From NCBI GenBank assembly GCA_017506865.1, contig JAFCMP010000001.1, forward strand, positions 2,387,432-2,451,431: a DNA stretch of 64,000 nucleotides, written 5' to 3'. The position numbers and the translations under genes are program-made. The DNA is from Tribonema minus. Taxonomy: Eukaryota; Sar; Xanthophyceae; Tribonematales; Tribonemataceae. The notes under the pieces were generated by a model. It made no database searches, was not told where the DNA came from, and was given only the letters and a program-made list of their open reading frames with translations. Shown one piece after another: positions 35,901 to 47,937 of this stretch (positions within the stretch are counted from its first letter, which is position 1; each line of letters opens with the position of its first letter).

Positions 35901-38119
35901 ACTGAATTGATGATGAGCTTACAAGCATCAGTTGCTTCACCATGGCCATATTAGAGACACTGACCTTCATTTTTCGCAAACACGCAGTCAATGCAGGTCA
36001 ATGTCCCGTCTTCATTCTGGTAGATGGCACCACCAGCATTGGCAGCTGGTGAAGGCAAAGCGACAGCAGCGCAGCGGAGCTTAGTATGTCAGGTGTGATC
36101 ACTTCGCCACAATTGAATTCTGAGGACACTGCTGCTGAGCATCCGACATGCAGAAGACAACATGCTGCCGCCCCATTAGAGGGTGAATGCTATATATGGT
36201 AGCGGCAATGGGACAAATGCAGGTACAATCAAAGCTGCAGCCTCACCTGAGTTTGACGTGAACTTGCAGGATGAGAACGAGGCTTCACCATGGTTGTCGA
36301 TGGCGCCACCGTAGGATCCTTTCAATGCAAGGATGCCACATGCAACATTGGTAAATTAGTGGCCGGCTACAGCATCAAAACAATGACTCACACTTGCAAC
36401 ATAGGTTCAAAGTTTGGCATGTCCCGGTCTCCAAATGATAAACAACTGTGTCGTGAATTGTCGTGCCACCAGATGCATCAGCTGGCACAGACTTCGGAAG
36501 CGGCCATCAGCAGGACGGACGACACTAGCATGAAACGGTTTGGATGCAATTATTGTGATATGAGGAGACACGTTGCTGAGCATCAGTATGCATCAAGAAA
36601 TGTCAAAGTACTAACCGAATCGTGGACCTACACTTATACCAAACTAGTGCTACTAGTAGGCCTGAAAGAGCGCAAACCTCTGGGCATGATGACCGTGTGG
36701 CAGGGTGCCTTTACACAATGCAATGTTCTGCAGAAGCAGCAAGTATTCATGATTGCGCATGCATTGTTGTTCAAACCATGGATGCACAAGAAACCGCAGC
36801 AACTACCGTTGTAGACAATGCTGACAGATCAGTAATACTTCCATGATAACACTGAAAGCGTCCGTTGTGACATCATTGCAATGCTGATGACCCTGACCTG
36901 TGTTTTCTAGAAACACACAGTCGGTGCAGTTCAATTTCCCACCGGCTTCCTGATAGATGGCACCACCAACCTCTTGACCTGGTAAACAAGCAAATAACAG
37001 CAGCGGAGCATAAGATGCCACTGGCAGGAATGATCACTTTGCCAGAATTACATACTTAAGGCAAGTGCTGCTGAGCATCTGAAATCATGATACAGTGGAC
37101 ACTGCTGCTGCCGAGTGGATGTGCTACTAGGCGCGGCGACAAAACAAATGCAGATACGCTTATAGCTGCAGCCATTGCAGCAACTGAGTTCTACCTGCAG
37201 CTGTAGGACATGATCACAAATTGTTCATGATTGTCGATGCCAAAGGTACCTTTGACCCCTCTCATATCTCAACAATGGTGAAAAGCTACAGCTGCTTCCT
37301 TATAATGACTCGATGCATTTGCACAGCAATTTCCGACCGTGTTTTAAACGGTGGATCCCACCACCAAGTTCAACTGTGTAGTCCAGAGGCGGCCAGTAAC
37401 AACAGTACTCAGCATAGGGCCAAAACTGTCTGAAAATAAGCTCCATGCATTGATAAGAGCGTTACGGTAGTAACACATGACTAGTCAGCTGGCCATTCGT
37501 ATGAAAACTACTGAACATATTTATGAATTCATGTGAGCAACTATTCATGGCCACTGCAACGCAACCAGCGCAGGCGTCAAGTTTCATGTGCCAGCCTGCT
37601 GCAGCCATGCAGCAACGACGTACCCTCATTGAACCAGAACCGGCTTGAAATGATGGACAGCAACCCTTGGCTCTTGACAAATGCAGCTCCACCCCAGGGG
37701 GCCTCAGTTGCGTCCGTCAGTGCGTGCCCGTTCTGGAGCGTCATGTCTTGAAGATGCACGGTCGACCCGGCATTCACCACGAGAAGGCGCGTTGTTGAAT
37801 GGCCGTCAATGACAGCGCCAGGTGCGCCCACAATCTTCAGAGAGGCCTTTTCCGCAACGACGATCGGCTCGTCAACGAGGACTGCTCCGCGCCACTGCAC
37901 AGTGACATCAGCGCCGGGGCACGCAGCGGCACTGACGAGATCAGCATACGACGCTTTGTCGTCGACAACCATGTCATTGACTCTTTTGGCAGTCGTGCAT
38001 GATGGTTCAGGTGCACCGGTGCTGGCCCAGAAGTGCGTCATCAGCACAAATCCCGCATGGCACCACGCGCGAAGTTGAAGACGACGCACGTGACCGCCGC
38101 CTCCACCTGCCAGTGGCAT
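22336..38119 (-). CDS. Large multipass membrane protein with exon-encoded beta-helix (Pmp-like) repeats
   Basis: Proposed exons, 5' to 3' on the minus strand: 38119-37624; 36978-36898; 36318-36247; 36045-35965; 34526-34452; 33215-33144; 32704-32624; 30987-30919; 30713-30633; 29054-28983; 28528-28448; 27864-27793; 27380-27300; 25913-25839; 25615-25532; 25046-24695; 24534-24194; 24023-22980; 22619-22336. They sum to 3594 nt (1197 aa) with every phase compatible. Residues 1-165 start a right-handed beta-helix (VHLQDMTLQNG). Fourteen 69-84-nt phase-1 exons each encode one coil of type A (GGAIYQ...LNCTDCVFxENTG) or type B (GGAMxNYGxATITSCNFTSNSG). Then come a longer beta-helix exon, a Cys-rich ephrin-receptor-like exon ending GYKGPYCAVC, and about eight hydrophobic spans (~765-1160). 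It is probably a surface protein with an extracellular beta-helix; its function is unknown. An ATG further upstream at 38482 is an alternative start. Confidence 0.8.
22980..24023 (-). other. Transmembrane exon of the beta-helix protein
   Basis: This is the largest exon (1044 nt). It begins with the last Cys pairs (CAVCSDN...GYRCVEC) and a strong hydrophobic span, then loops and further spans (e.g. ATLTPLAVIALIFVP, IFAGVMVLIYPIGIPALYMS). The conserved-looking DYSIECYTPEH loop precedes the IYPIGIP span, as in algal polymorphic-membrane-like proteins I recall. The donor (CTCG|gtgagc) joins in phase to the final exon (GT|TAC...). Confidence 0.8.
26912..26953. repeat. (CAG)14 microsatellite in an intron of the beta-helix gene
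   Basis: Fourteen uninterrupted CAG units on the plus strand (CTG on the coding strand). It lies between the coil exons at 27300-27380 and 25839-25913. Confidence 0.95.
27990..35260 (-). repeat. Decayed copies of beta-helix exons inside the introns of the same gene
   Basis: Besides the intact coil exons, the introns hold broken relatives. First-exon-like pieces occur at about 35060-35260 (GSTAALLEDMTLQ versus GSTVHLQDMTLQ), 31700-32110, 29640-30110 and 27990-28030, sharing a plus-strand 'gagcgtcatgtcct' block. A frameshifted type A copy lies at 28322-28384. A type B copy outside this interval, at about 37186-37250, has an in-frame stop and a lost donor. The order (first-exon-like, B, A) recurs, which suggests repeated duplication of a multi-exon block of roughly 3 kb. 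Confidence 0.6.
33690..33790. repeat. CTG/CAG-rich simple repeat in an intron
   Basis: Interrupted runs of gca, gct and ctg triplets. They create long Ala-rich open frames that have no other coding support. Confidence 0.7.
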
Positions 38120-39372
38120 GACTCCGAGTCCGCCCCTGCGTGGCGCCGCAGCAAAAGCAGCATAAGTGTCAGAGTTAACAGCGTCATGGGAGGGGGTCAC
38201 TAAACCCATGATGCTGGGACCAACTTGAACAATAGCCTGACAGACTGACAGTGTGCCACATTCAATTTGTAAGAAGTCAGCGCAGCAGAAAACATGAGCA
38301 GTCACTGTGTCGGAATTGAAAAGTTGAAATTTGCTGCGGGGAGTCCATACACTCACGATGCTGGGGCAATTATTAACATTATAATGTGGGCCGAATTGCG
38401 AGAACCGCTCATAATGAGGTACTACCGGCAACACCACACTGCGTACTTCAATCTCCCAATGGCATGATGCTCCAGGAGACAATTTCGTACACGTACTACG
38501 TGCACTGCATGCATTTGCAGAAGGTGATCAGCACTCAGTGATTGAATGGCGGTGACAGGCTGCCGTGCACGCGCGACTACTAGTATGTGATTCTGTGTGC
38601 GTGGGCATAGCATGATGGCGCCTAAGGCCTTAGCCCAGCAGGCTGCCAGCCTGTGAGGCCTGGGGCTGCCCATCCGAATCGGATGTGCCAGTGGTGTCAA
38701 CCAGCCTGAGGTTAGAGATGACTAGAGCACCTATTCTGAGCGGCGGCCCGGGGGGTTTGAGGTGACAATTAATTTAAACCAGCAGCTTAAACAAATACAA
38801 GGGCATCTTACGTTTCCATATCGTCACTGAGCAGCCTGACAATGCAAATAATATGCCATCAGTGATAACTTGAAGCAAGGCATGCCCAGGGGCACTAGAG
38901 TCAACCGCGGGTTCAACTGAAGTTCAACCGGGCTCCTGATAGGCTGTTCACAACAACTCGGCGTACTAAAGTTGGATTTTAAGGAGAAATTTAAGGTCGG
39001 GTGGCCAACTACGTGGCCGACTACCACTAGTAGCGCGTACGCGTGAGCTACTTAGTAGTACTAGTTACTGTAGTACCTGCAGGCTAAAAGGTGGCTCGAG
39101 CTGGATCAAGCAGCTGAGTGTTCAAGTTGTCGTGCACGTGTCGATTGTTTCGATGCAAACAGTGTTGCATCAGATTCTGCGCTATGCACAGATATCAGTG
39201 TCAATACTGAGAACAGTTTGACGAAGCCCACTCTGCTGCTACATTTACAAAAATGATATTACAACAACAAGAACATGAGAAATGATGGATGTGTTTGTCA
39301 CTCTTCTTCGACGAGTGGCGTAGTACGCTCGCTGACTGCATGCCACTCCTGCGCTTTGCAGCTGCAGTAGCT

Positions 39373-39938
39373 CTATAAGTTATACAGCTGCTGCTGCGGC
39401 TGCGCTGCTGCACAGAGGGATGCAGGGTGAATCGCGTGCCTGTCAAAGCTCCAACAGCGACAGGATGCTCATGGAGGTTGCGCCTGCAGTACTAGTAGTA
39501 CTCTGTGATCTCGTGTTGCAGTTAATTGCAGTTATTTGCAACTATAGCTGCGGCGCTCACCTGGATGTGGACTGGCTACTGAATGAACTGCCCTCACTGT
39601 TGACTGTTGACTGTTGTGCTCCTGCATTCTGCTGCTGCTGCGTCTGCCAAACCAGCGACGTTACGTTTGAACGGGACCCCCCAGATTTTCTGGTGCAGAA
39701 ATTTATTAGCTCACGTTGCAGAAAATTTTGATCATCACCTGTCACCTGCAGCATACATGACCCCATGTACACCCAACTTGCCAAGGTACTGCATGGAAAA
39801 ATGCCAGTAGTTGTATGGTGAGGCATGGGCACACTGCTCTGACGCAACAATTGCAGCACCAAACTGCATGCGCTGCCTCGAGACGCTGCTTTGTTTGTTG
39901 CGTGGAGGGACTAGGTCAGTTGCATACCCACCGCGCAT
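39373..39938 (-). CDS. Putative short Gln/Ser-rich protein
   Basis: Three exons: 39938-39739, 39689-39561, 39439-39373. They give 131 aa with compatible phases (ATG start, TAG stop). Donors are AG|gtgatg and AG|gtgagc; acceptors are tgcaccag and tttgacag. The N-terminal part includes YNYWHFSMQYLGKLGVHGVM, and the rest is low complexity (WQTQQQQNAGAQQST, ending QPQQQLYNL). I do not recognise a family. It sits between the beta-helix gene and cyclophilin on the same strand. Short exons in matching phase can arise by chance, so this is a weak model. Confidence 0.35.
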
Positions 39939-40275
39939 CGTCGCTGGTGCTCAACAAGAAAAAACAGAGCACACAGCTGCAACATGCAGCCAGCCAGCGG
40001 GTGACAAGCGCACAACAGGGCACAAGCCACACAGCAAACGAACAAAACCCCATCTGTGTTGTTTGTTCCATACATTATGAATAGGGCACTGGAATGCGCG
40101 CGCCGCCACGGGAGCAGCGGCACCTCTGCCGCTCTCGTAGCAGGGCGCAAGGGCGCGCCGGCGCCGCCTGTCTGTGTGATCCCAAGGGGTCACGGGGGCC
40201 GCCTCCTCCCGTCTCTGCGCCTCTTCGCGTGAGTGGCGTACCAGAAGAAGGCATACATACCTACATACCTACGCC

Positions 40276-43200
40276 TCACTCGTTCATGTCGATCTCGCCG
40301 CTGTCGGCGACCTTGACCTTGGCCTGCGGCCGGCCGCTCTGCGAGCCGAGCTTCTCGATGGACTTGACGACGTCCATGCCTTCCAGCACCTGCACGCGCA
40401 GGGTCGCCAGCAATGTCAACAGGCGTTAGATTCTGAAGCGGGCAGGGTGTGGCAGCATGCTCCACGAGAAATTGTTGTTGACAACGAGACAACGTCCATG
40501 CCCTCCAGCACCTGCACGCACGAGGTCGGCGGCAATGTCAACAGACGTTCGCATCTGAAGCAGGCAAAGTCTGCGGGGCGGGTCCAGGCCCCAGGCTCTG
40601 TGGAACTCACAGTGTGTTTACAACGGAACAACAGACAGTAGCGTCTGAAGCAGGCAAAGGTCAGTGTGCAAGCAGGGTGAAGCAACAGGCCCCGTGAGAA
40701 TGTCCGTTGTTCACACTGTGATGACAGGCGTTGGCGTCTGAAGCAGTCAAAGCTCAGTCCCCGGGCAGAGTGCCAGGATGTGAGGGAATCTCGGCTTTTA
40801 GCATCACCGCGGCCACTAGCACCAGCAATTTGTGCGAGGTCTGTTCAAATTGTGTGAGGTCAGTTCATATCTTGGAAGGGGCACAAGGCTCCACCACACA
40901 TAAAGCCACCTTTGAATAGAAAGGAAGTGTTGCTCGCTTTCCGTCAGACTGAGGCGCAAGCCAGCAGAAACTCTGTAGTCACTTCGGCCCTCGATCAATG
41001 GGAAACTTTGTGCGACTCCAGTATGGATACACCTTGCAGCCACCTCTCGGGCACAGCGGTCTTGTTTGTGTGCAGGGTGTGGGCTCTGACAAACGCAAGT
41101 TCTTGTTCCCTTATGCTCATCTTGCATTTGCGCCTACACTTGCGCCAAGAAGCGCTCCGCAGGGCGATGTTGTTATTCTTGCTGTGTCACGTGCAGCAAG
41201 CATCTCACCAAACGCACCCAAAAGCGATGCAAGCACCACTGATGTGAACACTGCCCCCTTCGTAAGCAGTGCCGTAGTATAATGTTTTCTGACAGCGCAG
41301 CATGCGACTGAGGCAGATAGTATGCATACATACGCACCTTGCCAAAGATGACGTGCTTGCCGTCGAGCCATGGCGTGGCCACTGTGGTGATGAAGAACTG
41401 GCTGCCTGTTGCAGTGGAAGTTGGCACCGTGCACAACAGCGAGGAACCAGTGTGAGCCAAGCGCTAGTGCATGCGTGAAGTCATCAGATAACTTGCAATT
41501 TACAAAGCAGGTATAAGCATGACAGTAGAAGTTGCTCTGCAGGTCTGGGCCAACTCTGACAAACAAAAAAACTGCATCATCAACAAGCATATACATGCTT
41601 CAAAAACAGCGTAGCGCAGGCGCCATCAGCGATTTGGTGTTGTCGATGACAACAACAGTGCTTGCTGACACTGCAACCCTCCCTAGTCCCTCGTGTGCCG
41701 TGCCCGTGTACACGTTCAGACATGGTCACTTGGCTCTAGCAGCTGATCCACTTCAAACACGTCTCAAGGGTAAAGCGCCCAGCACTGTAACACTAGCCTT
41801 GTTCACAAACAGCGCACTGTTGCATAGAATAGTGCAGGATGCCGCTGCTGGTGCGCAAACTGCAACCCTGTGTGGCGGAACCGTTTCAGAAGGCTGCAAG
41901 TGCGACAGAAGTGAGCATGCGAAGCCGTCCGACTGAGCATGAGCACTGCCACTCACCATTGGTGTTGGGCCCTGCAAGTTGGAAGCACCATCACATCATG
42001 CAGGCACAGCACAAGCAGCAGAAGCACCGTTGAATGAGACAATAATGAAGGGAGGTATCTGACCGGATTCAGCAGTTGCTGCCACGAGGATGTGGCGCTG
42101 AGCGTACTCTGAGCACTGCTGCGTGCTTGCGTGAAAGGAGGCAGCAGGCTGCTGTGCGCGTACATGGTGCAGAAACTTCCAGAGTACGAAACAAGAGGGA
42201 CAGTGCCCTTTCTGCCATCAAAGCGTGCTCTCAAAAGGTTTCGAGCACATGTCAAGGCTGCGTTAAACGCATGCGCTGACACAGTGGCAGAGGCAACCAA
42301 CGGCAGACAAAGGAGATGCCAAAGTCTTCAGCAAGCAGGCGCCCTTGCCGCAGTACAGCAAGTGGAGTACATTTGTGAAGTACACAGCAAGAAATCATAA
42401 CACCTCTGAACCTGTGCGATCGCACCAAAACGCACCTGCATTTGCCATGCTGTGACAGGAGCGGGAGTGGCCAAGCAGCACAGCAGCACAGAAAAAGAAA
42501 TGGCCGTGAGCACAAATTAGCGGGCTGTGTCATGTGAAGAGCATCGGCATCCGCAGAAGAGCCAGTGCAGTACGCGCCGGATGCTGCCGCCGACTTCTGC
42601 TTCAAATTTGCAGGTGCTGTGTGCAGTCTGCCACAGGATTCATGGCTGGAATGCAAAGTCACTGCTGCCTTGACTGCGCATCAGCGGACCACGCTTTACC
42701 ATTAGGGCTAGGGCTTTGGGTTAGATTACCAAGCAACGCATCCATGGCTGCCTTCGGGTTTGGGTTAGGCTCTCGCCTGCGCGATGCGCGCCCTATGTTG
42801 CATGAACCACGTCGAATGCAAGAGAGCTATGGAGACACGCGCACATGCAAGGCCAACGGCCCGACGCGTACCTCAACACTAGTCATGGCCGTCGATGCTT
42901 GAACACAGTAGCGGCATCTGCACTTACAGTCATCGCCGCTTCGAAAATTGTGATTGCGCACTCTGAGGTGCACGCGCTGGTGTCTGGTGGCTCGTGCACA
43001 AATAAAAATGCACTGAGCGGAGCAGCTGCACTGGCCAGCTCTTGCGGCGTTGCATGCCCCTATCAATCAAGCTGGAGCTTGCTTCGCACAGTGAAACTGA
43101 CGCAGTTTTTGACGAGTGCTTCAGGCTAGAAAACATAGAAGTACTTCAACGAAATTTTCTTTTGTCTTGACGAAAATGAGGTACAATGCGCAGCGCACCT

Positions 43201-46200
43201 GAGCATCCCAGGCTCCTTGTGCTTGAGCTCCTTGGGGAATGCCTCATCGTCAAACTGCACGAAGCACGGCACAAACATGATGGTGGTGACTCTCCAGTTC
43301 GGTACGGTAGGATGCTGCTGAGGAAAAAATACCCCTTTGCTGGCATTTCGCGCGCTGCGGGAACACGGCGGCGCGCATGCGTAGACTATGTAGCATTCTG
43401 CCAAATACGGGTAGAGGGGGCATGTACGCGCAGCGAGTCGCGCTTCTCAGATCACGCCTACGCCTCCTGCATGTCTCAACTTCAAGTGGGCAGAACGTCA
43501 CAGTCTCCACACGCGTGCGTATCAACCGCCGACCCAGCATCTGCTGCGTCGAAAAATTACTTTGCTTTCCTAGATGTATATCATCTACTGAATCTTGTAT
43601 TACAGTCGGCGACGATCGCCGCTGTTCGGACAGGCATTAAGCGTCGGACCGCAGATGCTGATGGAGGACAGCGCATTTCTCAGCTCAGAATGAGGCGGAG
43701 TCCTGCTGCTGTGTCTGTTTATGCTGGATTGTATTCCGATTGTCAACTGTAGCAGCAGATATGTTGGCCAGAAAAACAAGAGTTCAAACGTGTCCACTTG
43801 CATCCCTTGATTATTCATGCCCGTCAAAAAGTTGGTCAGCTACGCACTCACACTCGCAAAGCCAACAAAAACTGCAACATACGCGGGTCGCTTCAGACGC
43901 AAAACCGCGCTACCACAGTCACACAAGAAACTTCATCCTTGAAGTAGCAAGGCGCGTCAGCGCTCACCTTGCCGCCGTAGATGGACTCCCCGCCGGTGCC
44001 GGTGCCGTGCGTGAAGTCGCCGCCCTGGAGCATGAACTGTTGACAGCAAGCAGCACGGCAGTGCTCAGCATGCTGCACTTTCAAGCACCACAAGCATGTG
44101 CTTCACTCTGAAGCATCGCAATCATGAACTGCGGTGACAGCGAGCAACACAGCAGTGCTCAGCACGCTGCCTTTCAAGCACCACACGAGCATGGACTGCG
44201 GTGGCATCGACCAGCGCAGCGGGCACACGCGTATGGTTCACTTCTAAGGCATCGCGAGCATGAACTGCGGTGACAGCGAGCAGCACGGCAGCACTCATGA
44301 CGAAAGCGCTCGCAAGCGTATGCTTCACTCCTAAGCACCACAAGGAGCTTGGACTGCGTGACTGGCGCAGCGTGCACATGCGTGTGCTTCACTTTTTGAG
44401 CATTGCGAGCATGAACTGCGGTGACAGCGAGCGACGTGACAACGTGCGCTTCACTTCTCAGCACCAGCGAATGGCAGCAAACTACATTCTGGCGTGTGCA
44501 AAAAAAAATTTTATATATACATACAAAATATGGCTGCAGGCTCACAATACAACAGCAAATGCCGGCTTTCCCGGAGCAGAGTCCACACCGCCTAACTCTA
44601 ACTCTACACCTGAACCTCACCCTAACCCTCGATGGACTGAAGCCACCCCCGCGCACTTACAGAGCGCGATGCCGCAGCGAGCTACCAGTGCACAAGCCAG
44701 CAGCTTGCCGCCCGCACGCCATCGTTGCAGGATCTGACTGGCGAGACAAGCTTGCGCGGGCCAACGGAAGCGCTGCCGTACTGACCTAGCATGCAAAATG
44801 GCTGTAAGCCGCGGTACGCTGAGCCAAACCTACCCATATCGCGCTGACAGTGTGCGACAAACCCAGCGAGCACCTGACGCGTGCACCAGCCTGCCCCACG
44901 CGAGCCCTCAATGAACACAATGCCTGGAATCAGGTGTGACAGTCACACAGTCTGATGCGACAAGCGTGCAAGCCGATGGAAGTGCCGCCGTACCTGGGGG
45001 ATGATGCGGTGGAAGGACGACCCCTGGGAGCCGGAAACGACAGAGAGTACAGACGCGGCAAGGACGCGCATGGAAGTCGTCAGTAATGCCAACTGAGCAC
45101 TGCTGCTAAGGCATCCTAACACTTTTGAACGGGTGTGCCTGTATATCCGCTACGCAGCGGGCGGCCTGTATACGATGTTACAGGCACCTGCTGAACCACA
45201 CGTGTGACGCCTCGGGGGTGGAACTGCGGCGATGCATGCGGGGCATGGCAGCTCCCAGCGGCAGTGCACCGAAGCTGACTCCAGGATCCACGATGATGCC
45301 ACCGGCAATGACCGGTGGTATAACCATGGACCGTCATTGTGACAAGCCGATGCTTTACGCAGCGTGTAAACGATGATTGCTACATTTCGGTCGCGCCCGG
45401 TGTTGGTCGCAAGCTACGACTGCAGGAGGAAAGTCAGCTCACTACTTAATTTATATACAAATGCACGTTTGAAAAGGTATATTGACGGTGCTATTCGCTG
45501 AGTGCCTTGTGATGCCGAGCCTACAAAAATGAGACGCTCGTGGATCTCAAGTCCAAGTCATCGCTTGCCGGGCGCTAGGCGATGAGTCCGGTTCACGTGT
45601 GTAATATGGGCACCCGATGCCTCTCAGAGGCCCGCCATATGCGGGATGAGACTACCTAGGCGCAGTTCGAGACGAGCCCGCTCTGCGGTAGTTCTGACAA
45701 GTCATGTCTCAGCACCCGCCTGTATCATTGCTCAGCACAAGTACACACGGACGCCTGAGCACCAAGCACATAGCTAGCGTGTACTTCGCCAAGAGAGGCC
45801 GGTTGGCAGACGTGATGTGGCACACACATTTTGTCCACTTTCGCGTACGCGCTTGTTATAAGCCATCAGCCTTTCCAGTCTCGCAAGTGCGATACGCCTG
45901 TTTTCGATGCCCTAATTAGGAAGCACACTCGCGCACCTTGTAGGTCAGAGGCTTGTGGTAGACCTTGCCCACGCCCTTCTCCCCCGTGCACAGCGCGCGG
46001 AAGTTCTCCACCGTCTTGGGTACCGCCTCCCCGTACAGCCCCATCACGATGCGCCCGCCCGGCTTGCCGTCGATCTCCATGTCGAAGAACACCATCTTGG
46101 TGACCTGGCGGCGGCGGTGTGGGGCGCGCGCGTGGCAGCAGCAGGTAGGTATGTACGTGTGAAGCGACAAGACCGTGCGTGCGCACACAATGTGGTGCCG

Positions 46201-47244
46201 GAATTCAATACGTAGTATGAGTGCAGGCACAGCGTGCCTGAGGCGCGCGCTTCGTTGGCTTGAAAGACTTGGTGATAGCACTGTGCTGAGCGTCGCCTCG
46301 TGCAATAATGCGCCATTGCGCCGTGCCAGTCGTTCGGCTGCACTTCGGGTTTTAGGTGTTGGAGAGCCTGCGCAGGCGCCGCCGATTCCACTGGTGTTGT
46401 GGAAACAGCAGTCGGGAGGAGGGTCAGAACCCAATCATAACCTGCTGTGATGTGCACATGCATTGATTTGCGATGAAAGGGATATGCCACCTGAATCACA
46501 TGGATCACCTGCGTAAATAGTCTCCAGATTCGCCAAGCAATTCATGTTGGCCCACCTTACAGCTTTATTAGCAGTACGATCAGGGGGCGGATCACAACAA
46601 GTCAATTAAATCACCACATTTGGTGTTACAGAATATGATGGCGTGTTGCAACTAGATTACCAGTGTGCAGTTGTGAACTGCTGTTGATGCAACGAGTGTG
46701 CACCAGTCATCGGCAAAGAGGGCTGCGAGCGAAATTGATGCAGCTGGTGTGTGCTGCGGTGTGGTCGACAACCTTTGCAGGCGTCACCAGCTGGTACTCA
46801 CTCGACGAATACATTCCTGTCTAAAACGCAACAACTTCGTGCGTGTTTTCTAGCATCTCTTTCGATCAGCGCCTTCATGCCTCTGCTGGATGTTCCCTCG
46901 AACTCTGCTGACAACCGGCGAAAGCAGCTTAAAGCCGACACGCCGAAGGAAAGATACGTGCTACTTGGCAGACGCACGCCATCTGTGAGACCAGCAAATT
47001 GGCCCCATGGCGGCGCGAGCGCAGCAGGCGGAAAATGCGTGTTACCTTACTATGTATTCGACGGCCGCGAAAGACGCAGGCTCTTACGGCATGGCTTCGT
47101 GGTCAACTCTGCAGAAGATCCGGTGCGATCTTGAACAAAAGCAAAGCGAGAGGAAGCGAACCCCATGCGGCTTACCGAGTCCACAGCGGCCATGACCGAT
47201 GACACCGCGCACAGCACAAGAGCCAGAACACCGCACAGCTTCAT
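40276..47244 (-). CDS. PPIB: Secretory-pathway cyclophilin (peptidyl-prolyl isomerase B-like)
   Basis: Nine exons: 47244-47176, 46104-45937, 45023-44994, 44036-43968, 43254-43199, 42449-42436, 41971-41957, 41405-41338, 40389-40276. They sum to 603 nt (200 aa), all in phase. Exon 1 is a signal peptide ([20 protein letters not shown]), so the protein enters the ER. The cyclophilin core follows: [17 protein letters not shown], the catalytic [16 protein letters not shown] (Arg and Gln kept), [32 protein letters not shown], and the cyclosporin-binding Trp and His in [12 protein letters not shown]. There is no KDEL-type end (MNE stop). It catalyses cis-trans isomerisation of Xaa-Pro bonds during folding. 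The SMANAGPNTNG loop is built from two micro-exons of 14 and 15 nt. Introns are about 0.4-1.1 kb, so a 0.6-kb message spans 7 kb. Confidence 0.93.
40390..40770 (-). repeat. Tandem copies of the last cyclophilin exon edge and upstream intron
   Basis: At 40488-40512 the first ~23 nt of the last exon (VLEGMDVV) recur with an intact gtgcag acceptor. The adjoining intron segment (cgtctgaagcaggcaaag-like) recurs about four times (40425, 40550, 40645, 40733). Confidence 0.6.
44031..44440 (-). repeat. Tandem copies of the cyclophilin FMLQGGD-exon acceptor edge
   Basis: The real edge reads catgaactgttgacagcaa on the plus strand (acceptor side). Similar sequence returns at about 44126, 44193, 44261, 44350 and 44411 (catgaactgcggtgacagcg), with accompanying gcatgcttcact/aagcacc blocks. 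Period is roughly 65-90 nt. Confidence 0.65.
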
Positions 47245-47937
47245 GATGGCCTGCACACACCGAGAGCACACAAGGCGTGGGAGAGGCAGGTAAACTGCCT
47301 GCTTCACGGGGTCCTTTTTGCGCCCGGCACGCCCAGACGCCTGATGAGCAAGTCAGCGAGCGCGCGTCGCGTCACTGTCAAGAGGTCATGGCTCACCTTG
47401 GAAGGGAGAAGTAGTAAGGCAGGCTGGCTGTGTTCTCTCGATGATTGATGAGGTGCGCGCGAGCGAGCTCGACTGCCAACGATTGTAGCCGATCGACTTC
47501 GAGCTTGACCCAACCAAACTTGACCCAACCAAACGAGCGGCAATCATAGCATCATAGCACCAGCTTGCAGGGCCAGGCAAGCCAAGCAGCAGGTAAGCAA
47601 CTGCAGGGGACATGGCAAATCAACATACAACCAGGTACGACTGTCTCATCCAACAACAGCCCACAAAACTGCACACATCGCATCGCGTCACCCCTTCACA
47701 TGTATAAACCAACTTTTCCAACAGTGTAATTCAGTCATATCATGCCCAGCACCATGATGAAACGCAACGCACAAGCAAGCTAAGCAGCAGATAGTCAACA
47801 GCAGGAGTTGCGACAAATCGACGCACAACCAGTCACATCGGTCTCATTTGACAACATCCCACAAACAGCACACATATATATCCAGCCTGCCAAACCGACG
47901 GCACCAGCGCGGCGCACCAATCTCTACAATCATGTGA

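Noticed and set aside
45560..45660. Possible tRNA or hammerhead-like fold (gcgatgagtccgg)
   Set aside because: No cloverleaf arms or complete ribozyme core could be drawn.
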